This document shows, one piece after another, positions 34,173-42,653 of a DNA stretch of 64,000 nucleotides. Every line of letters starts with the position of its first letter. The stretch's first letter is position 1. The stretch is from Nitrospirota bacterium. GTDB taxonomy: Bacteria > Nitrospirota > Nitrospiria > Nitrospirales > UBA8639. The translations under genes and the position numbers were made by a program. The notes below the pieces were generated by a model. The model was given only the letters and a program-made list of their open reading frames with translations, ran no database searches and was not told the origin of the DNA. The stretch is from NCBI GenBank assembly GCA_029864405.1, contig JAOTTP010000003.1:1-64000 (forward strand), written 5' to 3'.

Positions 34173-35291
34173 ATGAGTGGTACGCTTGCGGTTAATGCGT
34201 CTATTGTCGATCCGTACGCGAGTGGACTGGGAGTCTATACCATTCAGCTTGTCAAAGAGTTGGAAAAGATTCGTCATGATCTTATTGTGTATACGTCATG
34301 TTCAGAAGCCTTTCAGCTTACGTCGGCGAAGAGCAGGAACATTTTCTTTCCACTCGCGCCCGCTTATGGGAAAAAGGCTCATGTGGCCCGCCTGATTTGG
34401 ACTCAAACCGTTTTGCCTTTGCGACTGTTCAAGGACAATATCTCACAAATCTTTTCCCCAATTCCGGAATATGTGTTGGGAACCCGTATTCCCCAAACTG
34501 TGGTCGTTCATGATCTGATCCCTCTTAAATTTCCTCAGGATTACCCTTTTCAATATCAATATTTTCGCTGGTATGTCGCTCCTCTTTTACGAAAGGCCAA
34601 AAAGATTATTACGGTGTCCGAACAATCGAAAGCCGATTTGATTGCTCACTTAAAGATTAACCCATGTCACATCAACGTCGTTCCTGGGGGATGCAATCAT
34701 GACGACTTCCATCCTCATATAGATCCTGCTCAGATAAAACTGCGGTATGGTCTTCATCGATATCTGCTCTATGTCGGGAATCTTCACCCTCATAAAAATC
34801 CCGCCAGATTAATCCAGGCTTTTGCTCGTTTTGCATCACGGGTTCCTCACCAATTAGTTATCGTTGGGAAAAAAGATCCACGGTTTTACCCGTTCCTGGA
34901 AACGCTTGTAGCGAAATTAGGGCTTCATGGTCGTGTGGTATTCCTGGATTATGTCAAACAAGCTGATCTTGGAGGCGTGTATGCTGGAGCCGAGATGTTC
35001 GCGTTCCCCTCTCTGTATGAGGGATTTGGGCTTCCTCTTGTGGAAGCCATGGCTTGCGGCATTCCGGTCGTTTCAGGAAACAGCGGCGCCACGGCGGAAG
35101 TGGTCGGAGACGCCGGGATTCTCGTTGACCCCCGCAGTGTGAAAGATTTGTCAGAAGCTCTGGAGTATGTTCTGACCACACAGGGGATTCGTCAGGATCT
35201 CCGGCAGCGCGGCTTGAGACGAGCGCAAGGATTTCGTTGGGAGAAAACGGCTAAACACGTCTCTGAAATTATTGAAGGCGTGTCACGGTGA
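34173..35291 (+). CDS. GT4 family glycosyltransferase
   Basis: 372 aa from the ATG at 34173, chosen because the protein then opens with LAVNASIVDPYASGLGVYTIQL, the usual N-terminal loop of this family; the track start at 34053 adds 40 residues. GT-B fold: HDLIPLKFPQDYPFQYQYFRW in the acceptor half, ILYVGNLHPHKNPARLIQAF at the domain change, and FAFPSLYEGFGLPLVEAMACGIPVVSGNSGATAEVVGDAGILVDP as the donor site with the E-x7-E pair. Similar proteins transfer mannose or related sugars to lipid-linked chains. Ends with a 4-base overlap (GTGA) with the next gene. Confidence 0.9.
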   Translation: MSGTLAVNASIVDPYASGLGVYTIQLVKELEKIRHDLIVYTSCSEAFQLTSAKSRNIFFPLAPAYGKKAHVARLIWTQTVLPLRLFKDNISQIFSPIPEYVLGTRIPQTVVVHDLIPLKFPQDYPFQYQYFRWYVAPLLRKAKKIITVSEQSKADLIAHLKINPCHINVVPGGCNHDDFHPHIDPAQIKLRYGLHRYLLYVGNLHPHKNPARLIQAFARFASRVPHQLVIVGKKDPRFYPFLETLVAKLGLHGRVVFLDYVKQADLGGVYAGAEMFAFPSLYEGFGLPLVEAMACGIPVVSGNSGATAEVVGDAGILVDPRSVKDLSEALEYVLTTQGIRQDLRQRGLRRAQGFRWEKTAKHVSEIIEGVSR

Positions 35292-36472
35292 AAGTGGCGC
35301 TTGTTCATGATTGGCTGACCGGCATGCGAGGGGGGGAACGGTGTCTCGAAGCGTTGTGTGAATTATTCCCTGATGCCCCCATATATACGCTGTTCTATGT
35401 GAAAGGCAGTGTGTCCGAGGGGATTGAGCGGCATCCTATTATTCCGAGTTATCTTAACGCGGTTCCATTTGTGAAGAGTCGGTATCGGTATTTGCTCCCT
35501 TTCTTTCCTTCAGCCATCCAGCGGTTGGATTTCCAACAGTATGATTTAGTAGTCAGTTCGAGTCATTGCGTGGCCAAGGGCATTCGAGTGCCTCAAGGAA
35601 CCTGCCATATTTCCTACGTTCATACCCCCATGCGGTATATCTGGGATGGATTTGATACCTATTTTGGAAATGCCGGCCTTTGGAATGTTGGCAGATTGGG
35701 GATGGGCCTTTTTCGAACACGACTTCAGCAGTGGGATGTGGAATCCAATGCTCATGTGAGTCGTTTTATTGCCAATTCGCATAATGTGTCGGAACGAATC
35801 ATGCGACAGTATGGAAGGTCGGCGTGCGTGGTGTACCCTCCAGTTGATTGGCGGGCATTTCAGGTGTCGCATCGGCATGAAGGATTTTACTTGATGGTCA
35901 CGGCCTTTGCGCCCTATAAAAAAGTCGATTTGGCCATTGAAGCCGCGAATACGCTAGGGTTTCCGTTGAAAATTGTTGGGCATGGGCAGGATGAGAAACG
36001 ATTAAGGCGAATGGCCGGTCCAAGTGTCGAGTTTCTTGGCTGGCAGTCGGACTATCGGGTTCGAGACTATTACAGCCGGTGTCTGGCCGTTCTCTTCCCC
36101 GGTGAAGAGGATTTTGGTATTGTGCCTTTGGAGGCGATGGCCACCGGGAAACCGGTGATTGCGTATGGAAAGGGTGGAGCCTTAGAAACCATTATTCCTC
36201 TCAATCCTCTCCCCAAACAAGGTGAACATCATTCCGACCGGGGTGCTCAAACGAGTGGATCTCCATCTGGACCGACCGGGGTCTTTCACTATGAGCAGTC
36301 AGTCGAAGCGATCATTGAGGCGATTCAGTTGTTCACACAGCACCGCACTGATTTCGATCCGGATGCGATTCGGGCGCATGTTGAACCGTTCGATCGCTCC
36401 CATTTTAAGCAGAGGATGCAACAAGTGATCATGTCTGGTTACCATGAATTTCGTCGTGTCCCACCATGTTGA
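35288..36472 (+). CDS. GT4 family glycosyltransferase
   Basis: 394 aa starting at a GTG that overlaps the previous stop by 4 bases. Opening KVALVHDWLTGMRGGERCLEALCELFP and the block YVHTPMRYIWDGFDTYFG are strongly conserved in a subfamily of bacterial mannosyltransferase-like enzymes. Donor site: VLFPGEEDFGIVPLEAMATGKPVIAYGKGGALETI with both catalytic glutamates. Directly after it, residues about 305-328 (LNPLPKQGEHHSDRGAQ...) look like an insertion relative to the usual short turn before PTGVFHYEQ; the DNA here has an 11-bp direct repeat (CCGACCGGGGT) 38 bases apart. The insertion lies in a surface loop and may be harmless. Ends 7 bp inside the next gene. Confidence 0.9.
   Translation: MKVALVHDWLTGMRGGERCLEALCELFPDAPIYTLFYVKGSVSEGIERHPIIPSYLNAVPFVKSRYRYLLPFFPSAIQRLDFQQYDLVVSSSHCVAKGIRVPQGTCHISYVHTPMRYIWDGFDTYFGNAGLWNVGRLGMGLFRTRLQQWDVESNAHVSRFIANSHNVSERIMRQYGRSACVVYPPVDWRAFQVSHRHEGFYLMVTAFAPYKKVDLAIEAANTLGFPLKIVGHGQDEKRLRRMAGPSVEFLGWQSDYRVRDYYSRCLAVLFPGEEDFGIVPLEAMATGKPVIAYGKGGALETIIPLNPLPKQGEHHSDRGAQTSGSPSGPTGVFHYEQSVEAIIEAIQLFTQHRTDFDPDAIRAHVEPFDRSHFKQRMQQVIMSGYHEFRRVPPC
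36234..36282 (+). repeat. 11-bp direct repeat flanking an odd insertion in a GT4 gene
   Basis: CCGACCGGGGT occurs at 36234-36244 and again at 36272-36282. The second copy encodes the expected PTGV; the first is read in another frame inside the unusual segment. This looks like a local duplication followed by drift. Confidence 0.5.
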
Positions 36473-37866
36473 AACGCCACAGTGAATTTTTAAAAAATCT
36501 TCTCTTCCTGTCCGATTTGGTGGTGATTTGCGTGTGTTGGGTGGGCGCCTACTTCATTCGCTTTTCTGTGCCGCTGTTTCCTATCACCAAAGGCATTCCT
36601 CCCATTGACCCGTATCTCTGGCTGCTCTTCCCGATTGTCGCCGTATGGGGGATCTGTTTTTATTCGTTTAATTTGTATCGGCCTCGAAGAATGGGCTCTC
36701 ATCTGGCAGAATTTGTGGATATTGCCAAGGCCAATACGCTGAGTATTCTGATCCTGGTCGCGTTGACGTTTTTCTCGAAGCCGTTTGAATTTTCCCGGTT
36801 GGTGATCGTGTATTTTTGGCTGCTGAATCTGGTGGTGTTGGGTTGTTCCCGTATGGTCTTTCGGGAAATTCTCAGGGTCTTCCGGCGGATGGGATACAAC
36901 CAACGGCAGGTGGTCATTATCGGAGCCGGAAAACTCGGCCAGCGTGTCGGAGATATGCTCAACATGCATCCCGAGCTTGGGCTGCAGGTTCGTGGGTATT
37001 TGACCCGGAATGCGGAGAAGGTTGGACAAGTCTTGGAAGGGATACCTGTCATTGGAACGTTTGCCCAAGCGTCAGATATTTTAACCGGCAATGTGGACAT
37101 CGTATTTTTGTGTTTGCCGCCGGAAGTCGAATGTGAAGCTGAGGGACTGATGAAAATCCTGTCTGCGACCACAGCCGGAGTGAAGATCATTCCATCCATT
37201 TATGAATTCGTGACGTTGCGAGCGGAGGCCGAAATGTTTGAGGGCCTTCCTATTATTACCCTGCAAGGATCTCCGCTCTACGGGTGGAATTTGTTTCTGA
37301 AGCGGATCGTTGATGTCTGTGGTGCGGCCGTGGCCTTGGTGGTGGCCTCACCCATAGCGTTGATGATTGCGGTGCTCATCAAGCTCACCTCTCCCGGTCC
37401 TGTCTTCTACCGGCAGACCCGGGTTGGTCTCGATGGCAGATCGTTTGATATCGTCAAAATTCGGACCATGCACATGGATGCCGAAGAAAAGACGGGTCCC
37501 ATATGGGCCCAGGCACAGGACCCACGCAGGACGCTCATCGGGACGTTTCTTCGACGCACCAGTTTGGATGAATTGCCTCAATTCTGGAATGTCCTAAAGG
37601 GAGAGATGAGTATCGTGGGTCCGCGGCCCGAGCGACCGGAGTTTATCGAGCAATTCCGGGCACAAATTCCCCAATATAACCTGCGTCACAAAATGAAAGC
37701 CGGGATTACGGGCTGGGCACAGATTAATGGATTGCGCGGGAATACCTGTTGGGAAAAACGGTTGGCGTATGACATGTATTACATAGAGCATTGGTCGTTA
37801 TGGCTGGATGTGAAAATTATGGTTATGACTCTTTGGAAGGGATTGATTCATCGTGAGGCGTATTAG
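36466..37866 (+). CDS. Polyprenyl-phosphate sugar-1-phosphate transferase (initiating enzyme)
   Basis: 466 aa with the layout of WcaJ/WbaP/EpsE-like proteins: four membrane helices in residues 10-125 (FLSDLVVICVCWVGAYFIRF and so on), a Rossmann-like CoA-binding domain at about 140-235 (QVVIIGAGKLGQRVGDML, VDIVFLCLPPEVE), a fifth helix (VVDVCGAAVALVVASPIALMIAVLIKL) and the catalytic domain at about 300-466 with KIRTMHMDAE, DELPQFWNVLKGEMSIVGPRPERPEF and an AGITGWAQINGLRG tail. It moves a hexose-1-phosphate from a UDP-sugar onto undecaprenyl phosphate at the inner membrane, the first step in building the glycan. It is the last gene of the locus; undecaprenyl phosphate would be recycled by UppP at 52371. 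Confidence 0.93.
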   Translation: MLKRHSEFLKNLLFLSDLVVICVCWVGAYFIRFSVPLFPITKGIPPIDPYLWLLFPIVAVWGICFYSFNLYRPRRMGSHLAEFVDIAKANTLSILILVALTFFSKPFEFSRLVIVYFWLLNLVVLGCSRMVFREILRVFRRMGYNQRQVVIIGAGKLGQRVGDMLNMHPELGLQVRGYLTRNAEKVGQVLEGIPVIGTFAQASDILTGNVDIVFLCLPPEVECEAEGLMKILSATTAGVKIIPSIYEFVTLRAEAEMFEGLPIITLQGSPLYGWNLFLKRIVDVCGAAVALVVASPIALMIAVLIKLTSPGPVFYRQTRVGLDGRSFDIVKIRTMHMDAEEKTGPIWAQAQDPRRTLIGTFLRRTSLDELPQFWNVLKGEMSIVGPRPERPEFIEQFRAQIPQYNLRHKMKAGITGWAQINGLRGNTCWEKRLAYDMYYIEHWSLWLDVKIMVMTLWKGLIHREAY

Positions 37867-38025
37867 CCTTTTCCCCTGCCGTGGTAGACCCAGATCCCCT
37901 TCGCCCCTTTTGGGGAGACCTGGCTGTGCGCCATAGCGCTTCGGCAAAGGCGTGTGGCTGGGGTGAGGGGGGAAGGCGTTTTTGAAAGTGAAAACACGAG
38001 AGGCGTGAGAGGTCAGCCGAGAGTC

Positions 38026-38061
38026 GTTATGCCCGACATTTGTTATCGGGCATCCATCTTC
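38026..38061 (+). repeat. Palindromic dispersed repeat, copy 1
   Basis: ATGCCCGACATTTGTTATCGGGCAT: the arms TGCCCGA and TCGGGCA are inverted repeats, followed by CCATCTTC as in the other copies. Confidence 0.8.
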
Positions 38062-38070
38062 CTCCACAAG

Positions 38071-38106
38071 GTCATTCCCGACGTTCGTAATCGGGCATCC
38101 ATCTTC
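38071..38106 (+). repeat. Palindromic dispersed repeat, copy 2
   Basis: GTCATTCCCGACGTTCGTAATCGGGCATCCATCTTC; the left arm has one mismatch (TTCCCGA). Confidence 0.8.
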
Positions 38107-38268
38107 TCTTCCGTTCCCCCGCAGCGAGTCACCAGCCATCCATCTTCTCCGCTCTATCATTCCCGCAGTCCCTGGCCGAAATCTCCCAGTTGTCATCCTG
38201 ATTATTATGAAAGTGCTGTATTCCGTCATGGTCGAGAGTAGGATACGTTTTCAAGGAGGAGGACCATT

Positions 38269-39309
38269 ATGGAATACATCGCACTGGATGTTCACAAGCG
38301 GTACACCTGGGCCCGCGTCGAGAATGCCCACGGCGACCGGGTGACGGAGCAACGAGTGCTCCATCAGCGCGGGGCGATTCAGGTGTTTATGCAGCAATGG
38401 ACCGCCGGCTCGCCTGTGGCGGTGGAGACCGTGGGCAACTGGTATTGGGTGGTCGATGAGATCGAGGCGGGCGGCGGCCAGCCGCAGTTGGTGAACGCCC
38501 GCTTGGCCAAACTGATGATCGGGAGCGTCAACAAGAGCGACAAGCTGGATGCCCAAGGGCTGAACCGGCTGCAACGCACCGGCACGCTGCCGACGGTGTG
38601 GATCCCGTCCGCGGCCGTGCGGGATGCGCGGGAACTGCCGCGTACCCGCATGGTCTTCAGTCATCAACGCACGCAGCTGAAGAATCGCGTGCTGGCCACC
38701 GTGGCCAAGTATGGCCTGGGGATCGACGGCGTCAGCGATGCGTTTGGCAAGCGCGGGCGACAGGTCCTGAGCACGCTGGTGCCTCAGTTGCCCCCGCAGA
38801 CGCAACAGGCGGTCACCTGCCTGCTGACGCAACTGGATCAAGTGGAGGCGACGCTCACGCTGTTGGAAGACCAGATGCGGGCGGTGTTTGCTCCCTGTCC
38901 CCAGACGGCCTGGCTCAAGACGCTGCCGGGCGTGGGGGAGCTTTTGGCGGTGGTGATCTGGACAGAGATTGGCACGGTGGCGCGCTTCCGTCGCGCCGAG
39001 GCGTTGGCCAGCTACAGTGGCTTGGTGGCGCGGGAGCACTCTAGTGGGGGCAAGTTCCACTTTGGCGCCATCCGCCGCGATGTGAATCAGTATCTGAAGT
39101 GGGCCTTTGTGGAAGCGGCCAACAGTGCCGTGTTGAATCGGGCGCGGTGCGGGTACACGCACATCAGCCAGCTCTACGACCGTCTTCGCGGGCGTCGGGG
39201 GCATGGCAAAGCGAAGGTGGCCGTCGCGCGACACTTGGCGGAAGCGAGTTTCTGGATGTTGACCAAGGGCGAGCCCTATCGGGCCCCGACGTCGTCCACA
39301 CCACGGTAA
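38269..39309 (+). CDS. IS110-family transposase (DEDD)
   Basis: 346 aa, with a strong AAGGAGGAGG before the ATG. The N-terminal RuvC-like DEDD domain shows the first Asp in [11 protein letters not shown], the Glu in [16 protein letters not shown], and the Asp pair in [14 protein letters not shown]. The C-terminal Transposase_20 domain shows [20 protein letters not shown] (helix-hairpin-helix) and [22 protein letters not shown], where the catalytic Ser is expected. Length and domains are complete, so the protein is probably active. In characterised IS110 elements this recombinase works with a bridge RNA encoded in the element's own non-coding end. The 413-aa antisense ORF covering it is a GC-rich shadow. 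Confidence 0.95.
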   Translation: MEYIALDVHKRYTWARVENAHGDRVTEQRVLHQRGAIQVFMQQWTAGSPVAVETVGNWYWVVDEIEAGGGQPQLVNARLAKLMIGSVNKSDKLDAQGLNRLQRTGTLPTVWIPSAAVRDARELPRTRMVFSHQRTQLKNRVLATVAKYGLGIDGVSDAFGKRGRQVLSTLVPQLPPQTQQAVTCLLTQLDQVEATLTLLEDQMRAVFAPCPQTAWLKTLPGVGELLAVVIWTEIGTVARFRRAEALASYSGLVAREHSSGGKFHFGAIRRDVNQYLKWAFVEAANSAVLNRARCGYTHISQLYDRLRGRRGHGKAKVAVARHLAEASFWMLTKGEPYRAPTSSTPR

Positions 39310-39508
39310 GCGCGTGGTGCTCATGGGGCCCTTGAGCCCCGTATCCTGATTGCGACACCGTGGTGACATGATTCTCTGCCGCTCGAGACGGCGAATAGAT
39401 GAGTCCGAGATGATCGGGAGGCGACAAGGGGCGCTGACAGGGAGAGGTAGGGCTAACAGCATGGGGTTAGGTGACGGCATACAGGTTAGCACTTGACAAA
39501 ACTTTCAT
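39310..39508 (+). ncRNA. Candidate bridge RNA region of the IS110-family element
   Basis: About 200 bp between the transposase stop and the proposed right end hold no ORF but several stem-forming pieces: GGGGC/GCCCC (39325-39340) and GCCG/CGGC (39378-39392), with further G-rich and C-rich runs. Elements of the IS1111 subgroup are known to place their bridge RNA in the right end. The location fits; the structure and the guide loops were not verified. Confidence 0.4.
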
Positions 39509-39520
39509 AGATGAGCCAGC

Positions 39521-39618
39521 GGCGAAGGATCTGTGCCCAAAGCAAAACCACGTAGGGGCAGCGAAAACACCCTCCCCATTCCGTCATGCCCGACAGTAGT
39601 AATCGGGCATCCATCTTC
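39521..39618 (+). repeat. Composite dispersed repeat, unit A
   Basis: GCGAAGGATCTGTGCCC start, ACCACGTAGGG middle, then CCCTCCCCATTCCGTCATGCCCGACAG...ATCGGGCATCCATCTTC. Its left half appears to have been separated by the IS element. Confidence 0.8.
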
Positions 39619-39635
39619 GCTTTCTCCGGATTCCC

Positions 39636-39732
39636 GGCGAAGGATCTGTGCCCCAAGCGCAACCACGCAGGGTCACCAAAACGCCCTCCCCATTCCGTCA
39701 TGCCCGACAGTTGTTATCGGGCATCCATCTTC
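39636..39732 (+). repeat. Composite dispersed repeat, unit B
   Basis: Same order of parts as unit A and nearly identical over about 95 bp, including the palindromic end (GTCATGCCCGACAGTTGTTATCGGGCATCC). Confidence 0.82.
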
Positions 39733-39915
39733 ATTCTCTCAACCGATCGAGACCAGAGAAAACCGAAAAGAAGAAGTCCCTCCCACTCCAATTCGAGGGC
39801 AGCTCATAGCTGATAGACATGGGATAAAGGGGAAACTCCCATCCTTCACGGAGGACTATGCAGAAGCACGACTCCCGACCCCATACTCTGTTGTCATCCT
39901 GATCCCTTCTCCCCA

Positions 39916-40034
39916 TTGTCATCCTGATCCATTCGACTTCGCTCAGGACAAGGGCTCCGCGAAGGATCTGTGCCCCAAGCGAACCCACGTAGGGCCAGCA
40001 AAATCCCCTCCCAGTCGTCATGCCCGACACATGT
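39916..40034 (+). repeat. Composite dispersed repeat, unit C (with intact left half)
   Basis: Begins TTGTCATCCTGATCC, runs through TTCGACTTCGCTCAGGACA to GCGAAGGATCTGTGCCCC and ends in a truncated palindrome (GTCATGCCCGACACATG). It shows what the site interrupted by the IS element probably looked like. Confidence 0.75.
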
Positions 40035-40223
40035 TGGAGACTGTCCCTTCTTCGAGGGACATAGTTTCACGTTGGGTGCGGTGATCATCTCTCAAAAGTC
40101 AATACTCATGTCTGACCCCAAATATGACCCCAAATACGGTTGGCTGACCTGCAGGTGGTGGGCATGTGGAACCTCTTCATTTGCTCTGCTGGCCGCTATC
40201 TCCCGTCCCTTCTATCAGTAGTA

Positions 40224-40258
40224 AAGATGGATGCCCGATAATGGATGTCGGGCATGAC
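40224..40258 (-). repeat. Palindromic dispersed repeat, inverted copy
   Basis: AAGATGGATGCCCGATAATGGATGTCGGGCATGAC is the reverse complement of the unit found at 38026, 39583 and 39697. Confidence 0.8.
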
Positions 40259-40581
40259 GGAGAAGGTTGAGGCGAGGGGGATGAATAACTACAAGGCTTT
40301 TTGTGGTGAGTTTTCTCGGCGTGTGGGGATGATGAGAGTGCATAGCTTGACGATGGGTTCCCACTTACTTTTTATGGGGTGTTGCTGAAGGCAGAATGAA
40401 ACACCTTACCCATGGTCAAGGGTGGAGTTGACGCTCCACCTGTGGAGCGCCGGTGTTGAGCCGTGTCGAAGGTGGTGGCTCAACGCGGCTTCACTCTAAT
40501 GGGCGTTGGGCCAAAGCCTTTCTGGAATAGTCGAGAGAGAGGCCTGGCGCTCATCTCCGAGGGGGAGTAGGGCAGAAGGCA

Positions 40582-42567
40582 TTATTTGATTCGTGTCCCG
40601 GCAGGGATCTCGTGAGGCATATTGAGAAGTTCGAGGACCTCTTGATCTCCTGCGGCTAAGACCATGCCTTGTGATTCAATCCCCATCAATTTGGCCGGCT
40701 TGAGATTGGCCACGACGACAATGGTTCGGCCGATCAATTCTTCCGGGGCATATTTTTTCCCTATTCCAGCCACAATTTGACGCTGTTCTGTGCCGATATC
40801 CACCTGGAGCTTGAGAAGTTTTTCAGACTTCGGGACACGTTCCGCCGCTAAGACTTTTGCCACCTTCAATTGGACTTTTTGGAAATCCGCAATGCCGATC
40901 TGTGTCACGTCGCTTGGTGCTGGTTGGTGTTGGGTCGGTTGAGAGGGCTGAGGTGTGTCCATGTTTGGCGTGCTCGGGTGAATGGTCGTTTTCTGTTCCG
41001 GGCTCTTTTGGGAGTCCGATGGACGGGAATCTTTTCTGGGAAATAACGAAGCGCCTTTACAGGTCTGCCCGCTGTAGCTATATGCACCCCAACGAGGAAA
41101 TTCTTGCAACACGGGTGTGGAAAAATTGGTCGACAACCCCAGGCGGGCCTTCATCGTTTCGGCGATGGTTGGCATAAAGGGATATACCGCCAACGTGAGA
41201 AATCGCAAGACCTCCGTGAGATGAAATAAGACGGTGTGAAGGCGAGGGGTGTTCGCAGGATCTTTGGCCAACATCCACGGAGCGGTTTTGTCGATATATT
41301 GATTGGCTGACTGGACCAAGCCCCACGTGGTTTCCAGTGCGCGATTAAATTCTAAGTGGCGAAGGTGCGCGTCAATGGAAGGGAAAAGGGATGAAGCCGC
41401 ATGCTGGAGTTGGCGCTCCTGATCGGTTTCGTGTTGGGCGTCAGGTTGAGGGACGGTATTGTTGGAGAAATTCGCCAGCATCGTGAGGGTGCGGGACAGG
41501 AGATTGCCAAGATCGTTGGCTAATTCCGCGTTGTACCGGCTACCGAATGCCGTGATGGAGAAATCTCCATCCTGGCCGAATGGCACTTCCCTCAAGAGGA
41601 AATAGCGAAAGGCATCAGCGCCGAATTCTTCTATCATGGTATAGGGATCAACGACATTCCCTCGACTTTTTGACATCTTTTCCCCATTCACGGTCCACCA
41701 GCCATGCGCAAAGATGGATTGAGGGAGGGGCAGTTCCAAGCCCATCAACATGGTCGACCAGTACACGGCATGGGTGGTCAGGATATCTTTTCCGACCAGG
41801 TGGAGCGACGCGGGCCAAAACTTTGAGGAGCTGGGAGTAGGGGAGACGTACTCAAGGGCTGACAGGTAATTGACTAAGGCGTCAAACCACACATAGGCCA
41901 CGCACTCCCGGTCAAATGGCAATTCGACGCCCCAGGATAACCGGGATTTTGGTCGGGAAATCGATAGATCTTCAAGTGGCTTTTGCAGAAATCCTAAGAC
42001 CTCATTGCGACGGGAGTCCGGCTGAATGAAGTCAGGATGTTTCTGGATATGCTCCATTAACCGGTTCTGAAATTGACTCATGCGAAAAAAGTAATTTCGT
42101 TCACTGACCTGTTCCACTGGTCGGCGACAATCGGGGCATAAGCCGTTCTCCACATCCTTTTCTGTCCAAAATCGCTCGTCAAAGGTGCAATACCAGCCGG
42201 TGTATTCGGCCTGATAGATTAAGTCTTTGTTGTAGAGGGCTTGGAGATGCCGTTGCACGATGGCCTGATGTTGGAGATCGGTGGTGCGAATAAACCCATT
42301 GTTGGAGATATGCAATTGCGACCAGAGATTCTTGAACTTCGGCGCGAGGCGGTCACAATGTGTTTGCGGATCGATACCGGCCTTGGCTGCAGCCTGTTGG
42401 ACTTTTTGCCCATGTTCGTCCAACCCGGTGAGAAAAAAAACCTCATGTCCTGTTAACCGATAAAATCGGGCTAGGACATCGGCGGCAATGGTGGTATAGG
42501 CGTGCCCAATGTGAGGCACATCGTTGACATAATAAATAGGCGTGGTGACGTAAAACGTGTTGGACAT
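40582..42567 (-). CDS. metG: Methionyl-tRNA synthetase
   Basis: 661 aa from the ATG at 42567 (GAGGAAG upstream, product MSNTFYVTTPIYYVND); the track start at 42915 lies inside holB and adds junk. Class I synthetase: HIGH motif in PHIGHAYTT, KMSKS in GEKMSKSRGNVV, and a knuckle with GLCPDCRRPV that may bind zinc. After the anticodon-binding helices (residues about 390-510) comes a linker rich in Pro, Gln and Thr, and then a C-terminal OB-fold tRNA-binding domain (IADFQKVQLKVAKVLAAERV...GKKYAPEELIGRTIVVVANL), which makes the enzyme dimeric in relatives. It charges initiator and elongator tRNA with methionine. It lies 86 bp after holB in a metG-holB-tmk block on the minus strand. Confidence 0.97.
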   Translation of the reverse strand: MSNTFYVTTPIYYVNDVPHIGHAYTTIAADVLARFYRLTGHEVFFLTGLDEHGQKVQQAAAKAGIDPQTHCDRLAPKFKNLWSQLHISNNGFIRTTDLQHQAIVQRHLQALYNKDLIYQAEYTGWYCTFDERFWTEKDVENGLCPDCRRPVEQVSERNYFFRMSQFQNRLMEHIQKHPDFIQPDSRRNEVLGFLQKPLEDLSISRPKSRLSWGVELPFDRECVAYVWFDALVNYLSALEYVSPTPSSSKFWPASLHLVGKDILTTHAVYWSTMLMGLELPLPQSIFAHGWWTVNGEKMSKSRGNVVDPYTMIEEFGADAFRYFLLREVPFGQDGDFSITAFGSRYNAELANDLGNLLSRTLTMLANFSNNTVPQPDAQHETDQERQLQHAASSLFPSIDAHLRHLEFNRALETTWGLVQSANQYIDKTAPWMLAKDPANTPRLHTVLFHLTEVLRFLTLAVYPFMPTIAETMKARLGLSTNFSTPVLQEFPRWGAYSYSGQTCKGASLFPRKDSRPSDSQKSPEQKTTIHPSTPNMDTPQPSQPTQHQPAPSDVTQIGIADFQKVQLKVAKVLAAERVPKSEKLLKLQVDIGTEQRQIVAGIGKKYAPEELIGRTIVVVANLKPAKLMGIESQGMVLAAGDQEVLELLNMPHEIPAGTRIK

Positions 42568-42653
42568 GACGAATACTTCCTCTGTTGGCTTCGAACCCTC
42601 ATGTGTAAAACGACTGGGTGGTCGCAGAACTGGGGTAAGCAGGCAATTGATGG

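Larger units (their letters stand above)
37867..38206. repeat. Left part of a dispersed-repeat cluster
   Basis: This 340-bp gap has no gene. It carries two copies of the palindromic unit GTCATGCCCGACA...TTATCGGGCATCCATCTTC (listed separately) and, at its end, TTGTCATCCTGAT (38190-38202), which recurs at 39891 and 39916 on the far side of the IS element. It is best seen as one repeat cluster split by the insertion. Confidence 0.65.
38207..39508 (+). mobile_element. IS110-family element (IS1111-like layout)
   Basis: The element carries one transposase (38269-39309). Proposed ends are the inverted pair ATGAAAGT (38207-38214) and ACTTTCAT (39501-39508); inside them AAGTGCT (38211) and AGCACTT (39488) also match as inverted repeats. 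This gives about 60 bp of non-coding DNA on the left and about 200 bp on the right. Short subterminal inverted repeats with a long right non-coding end are features of the IS1111 subgroup. GC content is visibly higher than in neighbouring genes, which fits recent arrival. The flanks are parts of a dispersed repeat (TTGTCATCCTGAT left, GCGAAGGATCTGTG right) that is seen uninterrupted at 39916-39980. Exact ends are inferred, not proved. Confidence 0.75.
39509..40581. repeat. Right part of the dispersed-repeat cluster, no genes
   Basis: The 1.07 kb between the IS element and metG has no credible gene; the 183-aa ORF at 39533 and others are translations of repeats. Three tandem-like composite units (39521, 39636, 39959) join GCGAAGGATCTGTGCCC to the palindromic TGCCCGA/TCGGGCA unit. 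TTGTCATCCTGATCC occurs at 39891 and 39916. An inverted copy of the palindrome lies at 40224-40258. The last 300 bp before metG show GGAGTTGACGCTCCACC and its partner GGTGGAGCG-like pieces, a possible hairpin near 40430. Confidence 0.65.

Noticed and set aside
38251-39492. 413-aa minus ORF covering the IS element
   Set aside because: It is antisense to the transposase over its whole length, extremely rich in Arg, His, Pro and Gln, and has no domain; long shadow ORFs are expected in GC-rich genes.
39521-40034. Possible CRISPR array
   Set aside because: Units are about 95-120 bp with irregular spacing, spacers are not unique short segments, and there are no cas genes.
39533-40084. 183-aa ORF and overlapping ORFs right of the IS element
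   Set aside because: They are translations of the dispersed repeats; the same peptides recur (IPSCPTVVIGHPSS) because the DNA repeats.
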